Assembly: GCA_947462255.1 (NCBI GenBank) | Contig: CANHOA010000002.1 | Span: forward strand, 62,001 to 126,000 | Direction: 5' to 3' | Origin: Flavobacteriales bacterium | Lineage (GTDB): Bacteria; Bacteroidota; Bacteroidia; Flavobacteriales_D; Crocinitomicaceae | DNA length: 64,000 nucleotides | In this document: one piece after another, positions 1 to 9,705 of the stretch | Layout: the number at the start of each line of letters is the position of its first letter | Numbering within the stretch: the stretch's first letter is position 1 | The notes under the pieces: model-generated | Told to the model about the DNA's origin: nothing | The model's database searches: none | What the model saw: the letters and a program-made list of their open reading frames with translations, nothing else | Position numbers and translations under genes: made by a program

Positions 1-1
1 T

Positions 2-421
2 ATCTTTACAGAGGAGGAGCCTGTTCACGCCTTTCCGACCACCAATTCTGCTAATTACGTGGTGACCTTGATAGCTGTGACAGACTATGGTTGCACCGAT
101 ACCACCACACGTATAGTAGTCCTTAACGAGACTCAAATTATATATGTCCCAAATGCTTTTACTCCCGATGGAAATGAATATAATCAAAATTGGCTACCTA
201 TTATAACAGCCGATTTTGACCCTTATGAATATGATTGCTACATCTTTGATAGATGGGGTGAACTCATTTGGGAGAACCACAATCACCTTGCTGGCTGGGA
301 TGGAAGACGTCTAAATGGACAAGCAATTGAGGACGGCGTTTATATTTGGAGAATTATATTAAAATCGCCTTATAAAGACGATAGAAAAGCGTACACAGGT
401 CATGTAACATTATTGAGGTAA
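2..421 (+). CDS. T9SS type B sorting domain protein, C-terminal part (5' end outside window)
   Basis: This is the last ~139 codons of a larger secreted protein; the frame is open to the window edge, so the GTG at 59 is not a real start. The first ~40 residues look like the end of a PKD/Ig-like domain (YVVTLIAVTDYGCTDT). The last ~90 residues are a gliding-motility-associated C-terminal (CHU_C) domain: VPNAFTPDG, then YIFDRWGELIWE, then GWDGR, GVYIWRI and a final GHVTLLR. In this family the domain targets cargo to the type IX secretion system for export and surface attachment. The next gene, 88 nt downstream on the same strand, ends in the same domain, so the two may be paralogues. Confidence 0.85.
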   Translation: MFTEEEPVHAFPTTNSANYVVTLIAVTDYGCTDTTTRIVVLNETQIIYVPNAFTPDGNEYNQNWLPIITADFDPYEYDCYIFDRWGELIWENHNHLAGWDGRRLNGQAIEDGVYIWRIILKSPYKDDRKAYTGHVTLLR

Positions 422-483
422 GAATAATTTATTTTTATTTAACTTCTTCAGAAAATAAGGCAACCTTAGTGTTAGAAAATCGT

Positions 484-491
484 TAAATTTG
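484..491 (+). promoter_or_regulatory. Bacteroidota -7 promoter element
   Basis: TAAATTTG fits the -7 consensus TAnnTTTG and ends 17 nt before the ATG at 509, giving a predicted leader of about 15 nt. No convincing TTTG at -33 is seen, so this rests on the -7 box and its position. Confidence 0.4.
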
Positions 492-508
492 TACTAAATA
501 AGTAATCA

Positions 509-3205
509 ATGTACAAGATTTTATCAATAATATTATTTGTAAGCGTTCATTTTGCATCATTCGATGTTTATGGACAAGTACAATTATGCTTGGGCCAAGA
601 CGCCAACGTTTGTCCAGGCCAAAGTGTAACCATCACCAACTGTAATAACGGAAATGTAGGAGCTACAGGCCCCTATCTTAATTCTCCTAGTCAAGTCAGT
701 TTATCTGATGATTCTTGGTCTGGTGCTGTTAATATAGGTTTTCCATTTAGTTTTTACGGGCAAAACTACACCCAATGCGTAATTGGCTCTAATGGTCTTA
801 TTTCTTTCAACTTAGCCAATGCAAATGGTTATTGCCCATGGAGTTTAGGTGGTGTTCCTCCTCTACCCAACGGAACCCTTACATCTGCTAGAAATTCAAT
901 CATGTTAGCATACCAAGACCTTAATCCACCTTTAGGAGGTCAAATTCAGTATCAAACAATTGGTACTGCTCCGAATCGTCGCTTTGTGGTTTTATATAAA
1001 AATATTTTCATGTTTAGTTGTACGTCACAATGTAATTACATGGCCATCATTTTATACGAAACGACTAATATTGTTGAATTACATATTGGTAATAAGCCCA
1101 TTTGTAACGGATGGAATGGCGGCCTAGCCATTCAGGGATCTGAAAACAATCCAATGACATTGGCACACATAACCCCGGGAAGAAATGTCAGCATATGGGG
1201 CGCGAATCAAGACGGTAGACGTTTCACCCCTACTGCACCAAACAATACCGCAACCTATACTATGGCACAAATTCCATACGTAATGGTTTCGAGCCCAGGA
1301 ACTAATTTTATTTGGAACAATACCTTGGGACAAACTTTTCCCTACAACAATGGCGTTTTAAACGTGAATCCCGTTCCAAGTGGAACGACAGGATATTTCC
1401 TATCGGCATCAGCTTGTAATACTAGTATTGGATCCATTACCAATGATACCACTTGGCTATCAACTGGTGGAGGTTCGGTCAATGTCACGGTAACCAATGA
1501 TATTTGTTCTCAAGGAGTTGGAACAGCAACAGCCAATCCAGGCGCAGGTTCCCCTCCATATACATTCACATGGACACCCAATGTTGGAAATACGCAAACC
1601 ATAAGTGGTTTATCAGCCGGAACCTACAATGTTACCATGCAAGATGCCAACGGATGCCCTTATACAGGTAGTGCAGTCATTGGGGATAATCCAGCTGCTT
1701 ACAGTTCCTCGTCTACTTTAGTTTCTTGCCCTGGAGGAAATGATGGCACAGCGACTGCCGTCATGACACCCTCTGCAGCAGGTATTACCTATTCTTGGAG
1801 CAATGGTCAAACAACAGCCACTGCGACAGGTCTGACAGCTGGAACTTACACTTGTTTGATGAGTTCTCCATCTGGTTGCTCAGGTACCGTCAATGTAACT
1901 ATAACTGAAATTCCAGGCATGATTGTAACAGCAACAAACATCATTGATGCTAATTGTAATAGCATACCAAACGGAAGTGCTACCATTAATGTCATTCAAG
2001 GAACAGCTCCGTATTTTTATCAATGGAGCGGATCTAATTCTACCGTGAACACAGCCAACAATTTAGGTGCTGGTCCGCATACTGTAACAGTAATGGATGC
2101 CAATGGTTGTATTCAAACGACCGCTTTTGTTATCAATGAACCTACACCGCTCTCCATCATTGCCCTTACGGGAGACACCATGATTTGTCCAGAAGCTTCC
2201 ATAACGCTTTCGGCCCTAGGATCAGGCGGTTCTTCCCCCTATATTTATTCTTGGATTGATAATTCCGGTACTATTTATGGTCCAGCTAGTTCCGTTTTAG
2301 TTGATCCAGCGAATAGCCCAACACAGTATTGTGTCACCTTAAGTGAACAATGTGGATCTCCTACTACTCAGCAGTGCATGAATATAACCTTTCCAACTCC
2401 GATAGCTCCTGATTGTTCGCCAAACGTATCTATTTTATGTATGCCGGGTACATTCACTTTTTCGAATACCTCCAGTAATTCATCAGAAATAGCAAGCACA
2501 GTGTATAATTTTTCCAACGGGGATAATTCCACTGTTCCTGGCACTCAAAGTTTCAATAATACTTTTCCTAACCCGGGACTTTATAGTGTTAACATGACCA
2601 CGACCTCTATTTATGGCTGTGTTTATTCAGGAAGTGTTCAAGATATTGTTGAAGTTACTCCGCTACCCACTGCAGACTTTGTATTATCTCGAAATCCAGT
2701 AACCTGGTTTGAAACTACTGTTCAAGCAAACGACAACTCACAAGGGAACATCGTTAATTGGCAGTGGTCAAGTCCGAGCGCTACTTCGTTAATAAGCACT
2801 GGTATGAACGCACTTATTACCTTCCCTCAAGGAGTTGTTGGTGATTTCTATATTAATCTTGTTGTAACAACAGCTCAAGGATGTCAAGACTCCATTTCTT
2901 TGGCATTAGAAATTATTCCTGACATCGTATTTTATGTACCAAATACCTTTACGCCAGACAATGACGAACACAACCAAACCTGGAAGTTTTATGTAGAAGG
3001 TATTGATCAACAAGGATTTCGATTAACGGTTTACAATCGTTGGGGAGAAACTGTTTGGGAAACACTTGACTCAAGTGCTGAATGGGATGGAACCTATGGA
3101 GGAAAACTTGTTGCTCCTGGTATTTACACATGGTCTGCTTGGTATAAAGAGCGTGATAATGATGGAAAAATGACAAAGTCTGGTTTTGTACAAGTTTTGC
3201 GATAA
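509..3205 (+). CDS. large secreted T9SS type B (CHU_C) surface protein
   Basis: An 898-residue exported protein. Residues 1-22 form a signal peptide ending near VYGQ. Residues ~30-300 are a beta-rich module with a nidogen-like FSFYGQNYTQCVIGSNG segment. Residues ~330-550 hold SprB-like repeats of the type 'PYTFTWTPNVGNTQTISGL..GTYNVTMQDANGC'. PKD-like domains follow at ~640-800. Residues ~808-898 are the CHU_C sorting domain (FYVPNTFTPDN, VYNRWGETVWE, WDGTYGGK, GFVQVLR). SprB-type repeats are known from gliding adhesins, but many such proteins belong to non-gliders, so adhesion or surface display is only an inference. The start fits both the signal peptide and the TAAATTTG element upstream. 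No catalytic motif was seen. Confidence 0.9.
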   Translation: MYKILSIILFVSVHFASFDVYGQVQLCLGQDANVCPGQSVTITNCNNGNVGATGPYLNSPSQVSLSDDSWSGAVNIGFPFSFYGQNYTQCVIGSNGLISFNLANANGYCPWSLGGVPPLPNGTLTSARNSIMLAYQDLNPPLGGQIQYQTIGTAPNRRFVVLYKNIFMFSCTSQCNYMAIILYETTNIVELHIGNKPICNGWNGGLAIQGSENNPMTLAHITPGRNVSIWGANQDGRRFTPTAPNNTATYTMAQIPYVMVSSPGTNFIWNNTLGQTFPYNNGVLNVNPVPSGTTGYFLSASACNTSIGSITNDTTWLSTGGGSVNVTVTNDICSQGVGTATANPGAGSPPYTFTWTPNVGNTQTISGLSAGTYNVTMQDANGCPYTGSAVIGDNPAAYSSSSTLVSCPGGNDGTATAVMTPSAAGITYSWSNGQTTATATGLTAGTYTCLMSSPSGCSGTVNVTITEIPGMIVTATNIIDANCNSIPNGSATINVIQGTAPYFYQWSGSNSTVNTANNLGAGPHTVTVMDANGCIQTTAFVINEPTPLSIIALTGDTMICPEASITLSALGSGGSSPYIYSWIDNSGTIYGPASSVLVDPANSPTQYCVTLSEQCGSPTTQQCMNITFPTPIAPDCSPNVSILCMPGTFTFSNTSSNSSEIASTVYNFSNGDNSTVPGTQSFNNTFPNPGLYSVNMTTTSIYGCVYSGSVQDIVEVTPLPTADFVLSRNPVTWFETTVQANDNSQGNIVNWQWSSPSATSLISTGMNALITFPQGVVGDFYINLVVTTAQGCQDSISLALEIIPDIVFYVPNTFTPDNDEHNQTWKFYVEGIDQQGFRLTVYNRWGETVWETLDSSAEWDGTYGGKLVAPGIYTWSAWYKERDNDGKMTKSGFVQVLR

Positions 3206-3224
3206 TACTAAATAACTTACAACA

Positions 3225-3956
3225 ATGAAATTCTTCCTTTTTTTTACATGTGCCTTAATTACATACTCTTGTAATGTTCTTTCTCAGATTCCAAAATTAC
3301 CGAAAGTAACCGATAACATACTAATCAACAAACCACTCACAAATGAGTTAACAAATGACGAAGTCATTTCGGGATTAAAAGAAGCGTTGAGTGTTGGTAT
3401 TAAAAACTCTGTAAATTTGACTTCGGCTACCGATGGCTTTCTCAAGAATAGTGAGATTAAGTTGCCATTTCCCCCAGATGCAATAAAAGTAAAAGAGAAA
3501 GCAATGGCGCTTGGGCTCAGTGGCCAAGTTGAAAAATTTGAAACTACTTTAAATCGTGCTGCAGAAGAAGCCACCAAAGAAGCCATTCCGATTTTTGTCG
3601 ATGCGATAAAAAACATGTCTGTTCAAGATGGTTTTGCAATCTTGAAAGGAGGAAATGGGGCAGCAACAACATTTTTAAAAAATCGAACGAGTGCGATATT
3701 AGATAGCACTTTTGCTCCGATTGTTAAAAATGCCACATCAAAAGTAAAGCTCACTGAATACTGGAATCCATTAATAACAAAATACAATGCATTAACCTTG
3801 GGAGAAAAACTAAATCCTGATTTAGATGCATACATAAGACAAAAAGCAATAGATGGCTTGTTTATTATGGTCGCTAAAGAAGAAGATAAAATTAGATTAG
3901 ATCCTGCAGCTCGTGTCACTGACATACTAATCAAAGTATTTGGAAGTTTAAAATAA
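3225..3956 (+). CDS. DUF4197 family lipoprotein
   Basis: A 243-residue protein matching the DUF4197 family as I recall it: 'LKEALSVGIKNSVNLTS..DGFLKN..IKLPFP' near residues 50-90, then 'LNRAAEEATKEAIPIFVDAI', and 'KLTEYWNPLITKYN' near residue 170. The N-terminus is a short hydrophobic leader followed by TYSC at residues 13-16, a plausible though weak lipobox, so it is probably a periplasm-facing lipoprotein. The family has no established biochemical function. It lies 19 nt after the large T9SS gene and 4 nt before the nucleoside phosphorylase, so it probably shares a transcript with the latter. Confidence 0.82.
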   Translation: MKFFLFFTCALITYSCNVLSQIPKLPKVTDNILINKPLTNELTNDEVISGLKEALSVGIKNSVNLTSATDGFLKNSEIKLPFPPDAIKVKEKAMALGLSGQVEKFETTLNRAAEEATKEAIPIFVDAIKNMSVQDGFAILKGGNGAATTFLKNRTSAILDSTFAPIVKNATSKVKLTEYWNPLITKYNALTLGEKLNPDLDAYIRQKAIDGLFIMVAKEEDKIRLDPAARVTDILIKVFGSLK

Positions 3957-3960
3957 TCCT

Positions 3961-4827
3961 TTGAAATATTTCCCACCGACAGAATTAGCCTTAAATTCAA
4001 AAGGAGAAGTTTACCATCTAGGTTTACTTCCTGAGCAACTTGCTGAAAAAATTATATTAGTAGGTGATCAAGATCGTGTAGCCTTAGTTTCATCTTTTTT
4101 TGACCATATTGAATTTACGAGTAGGCACCGGGAATTTGTATGTCAAACAGGCCTATACAAAGGCAAAAGAATTACGGCATTATCTACTGGAATAGGGACG
4201 GATAATATTGATATTACCATCAATGAAATAGATGCTTTGGTAAATATTAACTTGAAAACAAGGACCGAAAAACCTAATAAAACGAGCTTAGAAATTGTTA
4301 GAATTGGCACATGTGGCATATTGCAAGCAAGTATTCCCTTACATTCTCATATAATCAGTGATTATGCTTTTGGCTTAGACAATGTTGCTCATTTTTACGC
4401 CATAGATTTCAGCGAAAGGGAAAAATTTTTAGCAGCAGAATTGAGTGCCTTTATTAAGTTACCGAATACAATTCATCCATATGCAGTTGGATCAGACGAG
4501 ACATTAAGTAATCGACTACACACTCCGCATACCTTTTCTGGTATCACGATTACAAGTTCTGGATTTTATGGCCCTCAAGGTCGCCAATTACGGCTACCAA
4601 CTAGAACATCCGATATTCAGTTAAAATTCGGTGAGTTTGAAATGAATGGTTTACTAGTTTGTAATTTTGAAATGGAAAGTTCCGCACTATTTTCCTTGGG
4701 GAGAGCCTTAGGACATCGTTGTGCGACCATCTGCTTAGGAGTAGCAAACCGACCGACACAAGTTTTCTCAACAGGATACAATACAGAAATGCTTGGATTA
4801 ATTGAAAACGTCCTAAATCAAATTTAA
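3961..4827 (+). CDS. nucleoside phosphorylase (uridine phosphorylase-like)
   Basis: A 288-residue member of the PNP/UDP phosphorylase superfamily, which splits a nucleoside with phosphate into base and ribose-1-phosphate (salvage). Visible motifs are VGDQDRV near the start (phosphate-binding), STGIGTDNIDI, 'VRIGTCGIL' in the core, and CNFEMESSALFSLG, the ME(S/M)E-type ribose-binding segment. The start must be TTG at 3961: an in-frame stop at 3949-3951 leaves only AAT, AAT and CCT before it, and no ATG occurs until the late FEMNG segment. The gene follows the DUF4197 gene by 4 nt and converges with the TlpA-like gene. Uridine specificity is a guess from family resemblance. Confidence 0.85.
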   Translation: MKYFPPTELALNSKGEVYHLGLLPEQLAEKIILVGDQDRVALVSSFFDHIEFTSRHREFVCQTGLYKGKRITALSTGIGTDNIDITINEIDALVNINLKTRTEKPNKTSLEIVRIGTCGILQASIPLHSHIISDYAFGLDNVAHFYAIDFSEREKFLAAELSAFIKLPNTIHPYAVGSDETLSNRLHTPHTFSGITITSSGFYGPQGRQLRLPTRTSDIQLKFGEFEMNGLLVCNFEMESSALFSLGRALGHRCATICLGVANRPTQVFSTGYNTEMLGLIENVLNQI

Positions 4828-4834
4828 CTGATCG

Positions 4835-5371
4835 TTATTTCAGGTATTTATCGATTGTAATATGAAGTTGCAATCCTTTAAGCTCTTCACCTTCAGCGAT
4901 AATATTCCCCTCCCCATCAACAAGAAAGGCTGAAGGAATAAAGTTTACACCATAGCTTTCGGCAGCTAATCCTTCTGTATCAATGCCGTGTGACTTCCAA
5001 ACTAAACCATCCAATTTTATGGCTGTTTTCCATTCCGTTTTATCCTTATCCAGTGAAACACTAAAAACTTGAAAACCATTACCATTAGTGAATTTACCTT
5101 TCCTATATTTATTATACGCCTCAACAACATTAGGACTTTCCTTTCTACAAGGTCCGCACCAAGAAGCCCAAAAATCAATTAACACTAATTTGCCTTTAAA
5201 GTCAGACAACTTTATAAGCTTACCTTTTGGTGATACTAATTCTATTTCAGGAGCTTTAATCTGACCTTGAATACCTTTTATAGGTTCGTTAGAATTTTTA
5301 TTCATAAAGCTGAAAGCCATATAAAATGAACCTATAAGTAAAACGATAAAAGTAAAATGACTGGCTTTCAT
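4835..5371 (-). CDS. TlpA/ResA-like membrane-anchored thioredoxin
   Basis: A 178-residue protein with an N-terminal hydrophobic segment (residues ~6-22) that acts as an anchor or signal, followed by an AhpC/TSA-TlpA-like thioredoxin fold facing the periplasm. The active site is WCGPC (Cys72, Cys75) after LIDFWAS, and 'GVNFIPSAFLVD' carries the cis-Pro region. Such proteins reduce disulfides in exported proteins or in cytochrome c apoproteins. Its start codon overlaps the murA stop as TAATG, so it is translated from the end of the purL-DUF4290-murA transcript. A link to murA beyond co-transcription is not evident. Confidence 0.88.
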   Translation of the reverse strand: MKASHFTFIVLLIGSFYMAFSFMNKNSNEPIKGIQGQIKAPEIELVSPKGKLIKLSDFKGKLVLIDFWASWCGPCRKESPNVVEAYNKYRKGKFTNGNGFQVFSVSLDKDKTEWKTAIKLDGLVWKSHGIDTEGLAAESYGVNFIPSAFLVDGEGNIIAEGEELKGLQLHITIDKYLK

Positions 5372-6678
5372 TAGCCTATTCTAGTAATATCGGCACCAAT
5401 GTTTCGAAGACGAATTTCGATATCTTGATATCCTCTATCTATTTGTTCGATATTATGAATCGTACTTTTTCCTTTTGCGGATAGCGCAGCAATTAATAAA
5501 GACACTCCGGCACGAATATCTGGAGATGTCATACTGATACCTTTCAAAGAATGTTCTCTATTCATTCCGATAACTGTTGCTCTATGGGGATCACAAAGAA
5601 TAATTTGCGCGCCCATATCGATTAATTTATCTACAAAAAACAAACGAGATTCAAACATTTTCTGATGAATAAGGACAGAGCCTTTAGCTTGCGTGGCGAC
5701 AACTAAGATAATGGACAATAAATCTGGTGTAAACCCCGGCCAAGGCGCATCATATATGGTTAATATAGATCCATCAATAAAGGTGTCAATTTCATAATTT
5801 TCTTGAGCAGGAACATAGATATCATCACCACGTCGTTCTAGTTTAATTCCTAACCTTCTAAAAACATTAGGAATAATACCCAGATTTTCCCAACTAACAT
5901 CTTTAATCGTAATTTCAGATTTAGTCATTGCAGCTAAACCGATAAAGCTACCAATTTCAATCATATCAGGTAAAATTCGATGAAAGCAGCCTCCTAATTC
6001 TTTCACACCTTCAATATGTAACATATTGGAGGCGATTCCAGAAATCTTAGCACCCATTGAATTCAACATTTTACATAATTGCTGAATGTAGGGCTCACAG
6101 GCAGCGTTATAAAAAGTTGTTTTTCCCTCTGCAAGCACAGCTGCCATAAGAATATTTGCTGTACCCGTTACAGAAGCTTCATCTAAGTGAATAAAGGTCC
6201 CTTTTAATTTTTTTGCTTCTACCGAATAAAAATGTTCTCCTGCATCGTAGTTAAACTTAGCACCGAGCAAAGCAAATCCTTCAAAATGGGTATCAAGCCT
6301 TCTCCGTCCGATTTTATCGCCACCAGGCTTAGGAATAAATCCTCTACCATAACGTGCTAAAAGAGGACCAACAATCATAATGGAGCCCCTTAAAGAAGAT
6401 GCGCGTTTTTTAAAGTCCTCACTTTCTAAATAATCAAAGTTGATTTCCTTCGCTTGAAAAATATACGTTCCTTTTTCGACTTTTTCTACCTTAACCCCCA
6501 TTGCTTGAAGCAAGGATATAAGCTTGTTCACATCAATAATATCTGGAACATTAGAAATCGTTACTTTTTCGGATGTTAACAAAGGAGCGCACAATACTTG
6601 TAGGGCTTCATTCTTTGCTCCTTGAGGCGTTAGTTCGCCTTTTAATGCTTTACCACCAATTATTTCAAAAGATGCCAT
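5371..6678 (-). CDS. murA: UDP-N-acetylglucosamine 1-carboxyvinyltransferase
   Basis: MurA transfers enolpyruvate from PEP to UDP-GlcNAc, the first committed step of peptidoglycan synthesis, in the cytoplasm. The 435-residue product has the EPSP-synthase-like fold, with GG.AL.GE near the start, 'QGAKNEALQ' (the catalytic-site Lys/Asn pair), 'SSLRGSIMIVGPLLAR' and 'DIRAGVSLLIAAL'. In the flexible loop where E. coli MurA has Cys115 (PGGC.IG), this protein reads PGGDKIG with Asp121. Cys-to-Asp at this position is known from naturally fosfomycin-resistant MurAs such as that of Mycobacterium tuberculosis. It lies 3 nt after DUF4290 and overlaps the TlpA-like gene by one base. Confidence 0.96.
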   Translation of the reverse strand: MASFEIIGGKALKGELTPQGAKNEALQVLCAPLLTSEKVTISNVPDIIDVNKLISLLQAMGVKVEKVEKGTYIFQAKEINFDYLESEDFKKRASSLRGSIMIVGPLLARYGRGFIPKPGGDKIGRRRLDTHFEGFALLGAKFNYDAGEHFYSVEAKKLKGTFIHLDEASVTGTANILMAAVLAEGKTTFYNAACEPYIQQLCKMLNSMGAKISGIASNMLHIEGVKELGGCFHRILPDMIEIGSFIGLAAMTKSEITIKDVSWENLGIIPNVFRRLGIKLERRGDDIYVPAQENYEIDTFIDGSILTIYDAPWPGFTPDLLSIILVVATQAKGSVLIHQKMFESRLFFVDKLIDMGAQIILCDPHRATVIGMNREHSLKGISMTSPDIRAGVSLLIAALSAKGKSTIHNIEQIDRGYQDIEIRLRNIGADITRIG

Positions 6679-6681
6679 GAC

Positions 6682-7311
6682 TTATTTTTTAATAAATTTC
6701 TTTTTTTGTTTATGCTTGAAATTTGTCGGCTTATTGAATTTTTTATTCAATCCCATTTCCCTTAATAATGTACTCGTGCTAACTAATTCATCTGGATTTT
6801 CAAGAACCAGTTGGCCTTTCGATAATTCCTTCAAATGATCTGCAATTACGTTATTCTCGACCGCATCATTATTATGAGCGAGGTAAAGCTTTTTCATAAA
6901 ATTAGCCATTGAATTCTTCAGGTATTCTTTTTCCTTCGGATCTGTAATTAAGGCAGAATCAGTTAAAATTTGCTGAGTATATTTTCCATAATGACCAAAT
7001 CGTATTTCTCCTTTTGGATAAGCCATAATTTGAGGCTTTTCCATCAAAGCTTCAGGAAGCGGAATTTCATATGGAGAATCAACATCCAATTTAAAATCGG
7101 ACATTACAAAAAGATGCGTCCACAGTTTATGACGATAATCGTCAACATCTCTTAAATGCGGATTTAACTGACCCATTACTTCAATAATTGCGATAGATGC
7201 ACGATTACGTTCTTTTCTATCACTAATTTCCATGGCATGAGAAATCATGTTTTGCACATTTCTACCATATTCGGGAAGAATTAATTTTCCCCTGGTTGTA
7301 TTATATTCCAT
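6682..7311 (-). CDS. DUF4290 family protein
   Basis: A ~209-residue cytoplasmic protein with no signal peptide that I recognise as DUF4290, a Bacteroidota family of unknown function: YNTTRGKLILPEYGRNVQ at the start, 'RNRASIAIIEVMGQLNP' and 'YRHKLWTHLFVMSDF' in the middle, and a lysine-rich tail (KHKQKKKFIKK) that could touch nucleic acid or membrane. I chose the ATG at 7311; a TTG two codons upstream (7317) is possible but would overlap the purL stop. The gene sits between purL (2-nt gap) and murA (3-nt gap), and DUF4290 next to murA is, as far as I recall, a recurrent arrangement, hinting at a wall-related role. That role is inference. Confidence 0.85.
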   Translation of the reverse strand: MEYNTTRGKLILPEYGRNVQNMISHAMEISDRKERNRASIAIIEVMGQLNPHLRDVDDYRHKLWTHLFVMSDFKLDVDSPYEIPLPEALMEKPQIMAYPKGEIRFGHYGKYTQQILTDSALITDPKEKEYLKNSMANFMKKLYLAHNNDAVENNVIADHLKELSKGQLVLENPDELVSTSTLLREMGLNKKFNKPTNFKHKQKKKFIKK

Positions 7312-7313
7312 AA

Positions 7314-9557
7314 TCAATTTTTATTATCTAACATATTACCCAATGCATTTTGAAAGATTGCTTTTGCTTCACTAATAAAACCAAAATGCTCCTCATCAAC
7401 TTGCATTTTCCCTTTAGTCACGTGCCCTAACAAGGTAATATTAACATTCAAACCCAACATGAATTCAATGAATTGTACTTCCATTTCTTCTGTTAAAGTT
7501 ACCACTACTCTACCCTGTCCCTCTCCAAATAAAAAGGAATCTTCACGAACTTCGGCATCGGTTACGATATCAAATCCAAGGTCTTGTGGAATTGACATTT
7601 CAACTAAGGTAACATATAAACCACCATCTGAAACATCGTGAGCAGCGTTAATTAATTTGTTTTCAATCAGCCCTTGTACAGCTTTCTGCATATTGAATTC
7701 CTTTTCCAGATCAAAGTATGGCGCTGGTGATTCCTTAATTCCAAGGTAAGTCGCTAGATATTCCGATGAAGAAATGTCGTTTGTATAATCGCCTACTAAG
7801 AAAATTAGATCTCCTTTCTTTTTAAAGTCCAGGGTCATAACATTATCAACATTAGGCACAATTCCAATCATTCCAATCGTAGGAGTTGGAAATACGGGCA
7901 CTTCTTTCCCTTGAATATTTGATTGATTATAGAATGAAACATTTCCACCTGTAACTGGCGTTTCAAATTTTAAGCAAGCAGCACTCATTCCTTTTATAGC
8001 ACCAACAAACTGCCAGTAGCATTCAGGGTTGTATGGATTTCCAAAATTAAGACAATTGGTAACAGCAGATGGAATACCACCTGAACACACAATATTTCTT
8101 GCAGCTTCAGAAACGGCAATCATAGTGCCAATTTCTGGATCAGCATTTACAAATCTAGCATTACAATCGACCGTCAAGCTCAGCCCTTTTTCTGTCCCTT
8201 TTATAAAAACAATAGCTGCATCCGAAGGTCGGTTAGTGGTCATAGTTGCCGTTCCCACCATCGAATCATACTGTTCATAGATCCATTTTTTAGAAGCAAT
8301 ATTTGGAAGGCCTAACAATGCAAAACCAACTTCTTTAAGATTCTTTGGTTTTTGAATATTTTTTATATTGAATTTTTTATATTCTTGATAATAAGCGGGT
8401 TCAGAGAACTCTCGTTTATATTGTGGTGCACCGCCACCGAGAACTAGAGATTCAGCAGGTACATCACCAACCAATTCGCCGTGCATATAATAACATATTC
8501 GTCCAGTATCCGTTACATGGCCAATTTCTTCAGCATGCAAATCCCATTTATCAAAAATTGCTTTAACGGTTTCTTCTTCTCCTTTTTTAACAACAACGAG
8601 CATTCTTTCCTGCGATTCAGAGAGCAAAATTTCGTAAGGAAGCATATTTTGTTGTCGAGTTGGTACTTTATCGAGATAAATCTCCATTCCGACATTTCCA
8701 GCTGCTGACATTTCACAAGTAGAACACGTTATACCTGCGGCACCCATATCTTGCATCCCAACAATTGCATTCGTAGTGGAAAGTTCCATTGTTGCTTCGA
8801 GTAATAATTTTTCCATAAATGGATCACCCACCTGCACGGATGGTAAATCATTAGCCGAATCTTCCGTAATATCTTTTGAAGCAAAGGCTGCTCCTGCGAT
8901 TCCATCTTTACCAGTAGAAGAACCAACAATAAAGACAGGATTACCTGGGCCTTTGGCTGTAGCAGAAATTATTTTTTTAGTATCGATGATTCCTGCGGAG
9001 AATGCATTGACAAGAGGATTGGTATTATAACATTCATCAAAGAAGACCTCACCACCAACAATAGGAATACCAAAGGCATTACCATAATCCCCAATTCCTT
9101 TCACTACTCCTTTGACCAACCATTTTGTTTTCGCCTCCTTAATATCACCAAAACGCAGTGAGTTGAGTTGAGCGATTGGTCTTGCCCCCATGGTAAAAAT
9201 ATCCCTATTAATTCCACCTACACCTGTTGCAGCGCCTTGATATGGTTCTAATGCACTTGGATGATTATGTGATTCTATTTTAAAAACACAACCTAATCCT
9301 CCACCGATATCTACTAATCCAGCATTTTCTTCGCCAGCTTTCACTAACATATGTGGGCCATCTTTCGGCAAGGTTTTGAGCCAAAGTATTGAATTTTTAT
9401 ACGAACAATGCTCTGACCACATCACTGAATAAATCGCTGTTTCGGTAAAGTTTGGTGTGCGACCAAGGATTTCCTTAATCATTTCAAACTCATCTGCGCG
9501 CAATCCCAATTCGATTGCTTGATCAATGGTAGCTTCTATTTGTAAAGTTTGTTTCAT
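7314..9557 (-). CDS. purL: phosphoribosylformylglycinamidine synthase subunit PurL (small form)
   Basis: PurL is the synthetase subunit for FGAR + glutamine + ATP to FGAM in purine biosynthesis. At 747 residues this is the small form, which works with separate PurS and PurQ, rather than the ~1300-residue single-chain enzyme; neither partner is in this window. Visible motifs are '[12 protein letters not shown]' near residue 50, '[20 protein letters not shown]' near residue 95 (active-site His and ATP/Mg site), '[12 protein letters not shown]', and a second half with '[11 protein letters not shown]' and '[16 protein letters not shown]', reflecting the duplicated PurM-like architecture. It heads the purL-DUF4290-murA-tlpA run; the 148-nt gap upstream suggests its own promoter, though no clean TAnnTTTG site was found. 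Confidence 0.96.
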   Translation of the reverse strand: MKQTLQIEATIDQAIELGLRADEFEMIKEILGRTPNFTETAIYSVMWSEHCSYKNSILWLKTLPKDGPHMLVKAGEENAGLVDIGGGLGCVFKIESHNHPSALEPYQGAATGVGGINRDIFTMGARPIAQLNSLRFGDIKEAKTKWLVKGVVKGIGDYGNAFGIPIVGGEVFFDECYNTNPLVNAFSAGIIDTKKIISATAKGPGNPVFIVGSSTGKDGIAGAAFASKDITEDSANDLPSVQVGDPFMEKLLLEATMELSTTNAIVGMQDMGAAGITCSTCEMSAAGNVGMEIYLDKVPTRQQNMLPYEILLSESQERMLVVVKKGEEETVKAIFDKWDLHAEEIGHVTDTGRICYYMHGELVGDVPAESLVLGGGAPQYKREFSEPAYYQEYKKFNIKNIQKPKNLKEVGFALLGLPNIASKKWIYEQYDSMVGTATMTTNRPSDAAIVFIKGTEKGLSLTVDCNARFVNADPEIGTMIAVSEAARNIVCSGGIPSAVTNCLNFGNPYNPECYWQFVGAIKGMSAACLKFETPVTGGNVSFYNQSNIQGKEVPVFPTPTIGMIGIVPNVDNVMTLDFKKKGDLIFLVGDYTNDISSSEYLATYLGIKESPAPYFDLEKEFNMQKAVQGLIENKLINAAHDVSDGGLYVTLVEMSIPQDLGFDIVTDAEVREDSFLFGEGQGRVVVTLTEEMEVQFIEFMLGLNVNITLLGHVTKGKMQVDEEHFGFISEAKAIFQNALGNMLDNKN

Positions 9558-9705
9558 AAATACTAATAACTCGGTAAAAATAGGTAATAAAATGTGAAAT
9601 CTGAGAATAACAAAACGCGTTTTACAAGGAATTTATAAAAGCGTAATGTTAAGATAATTGGTAAATTTAAGCATAAAAAAAACATAAATAAAAAAAGAAT
9701 TTCAG

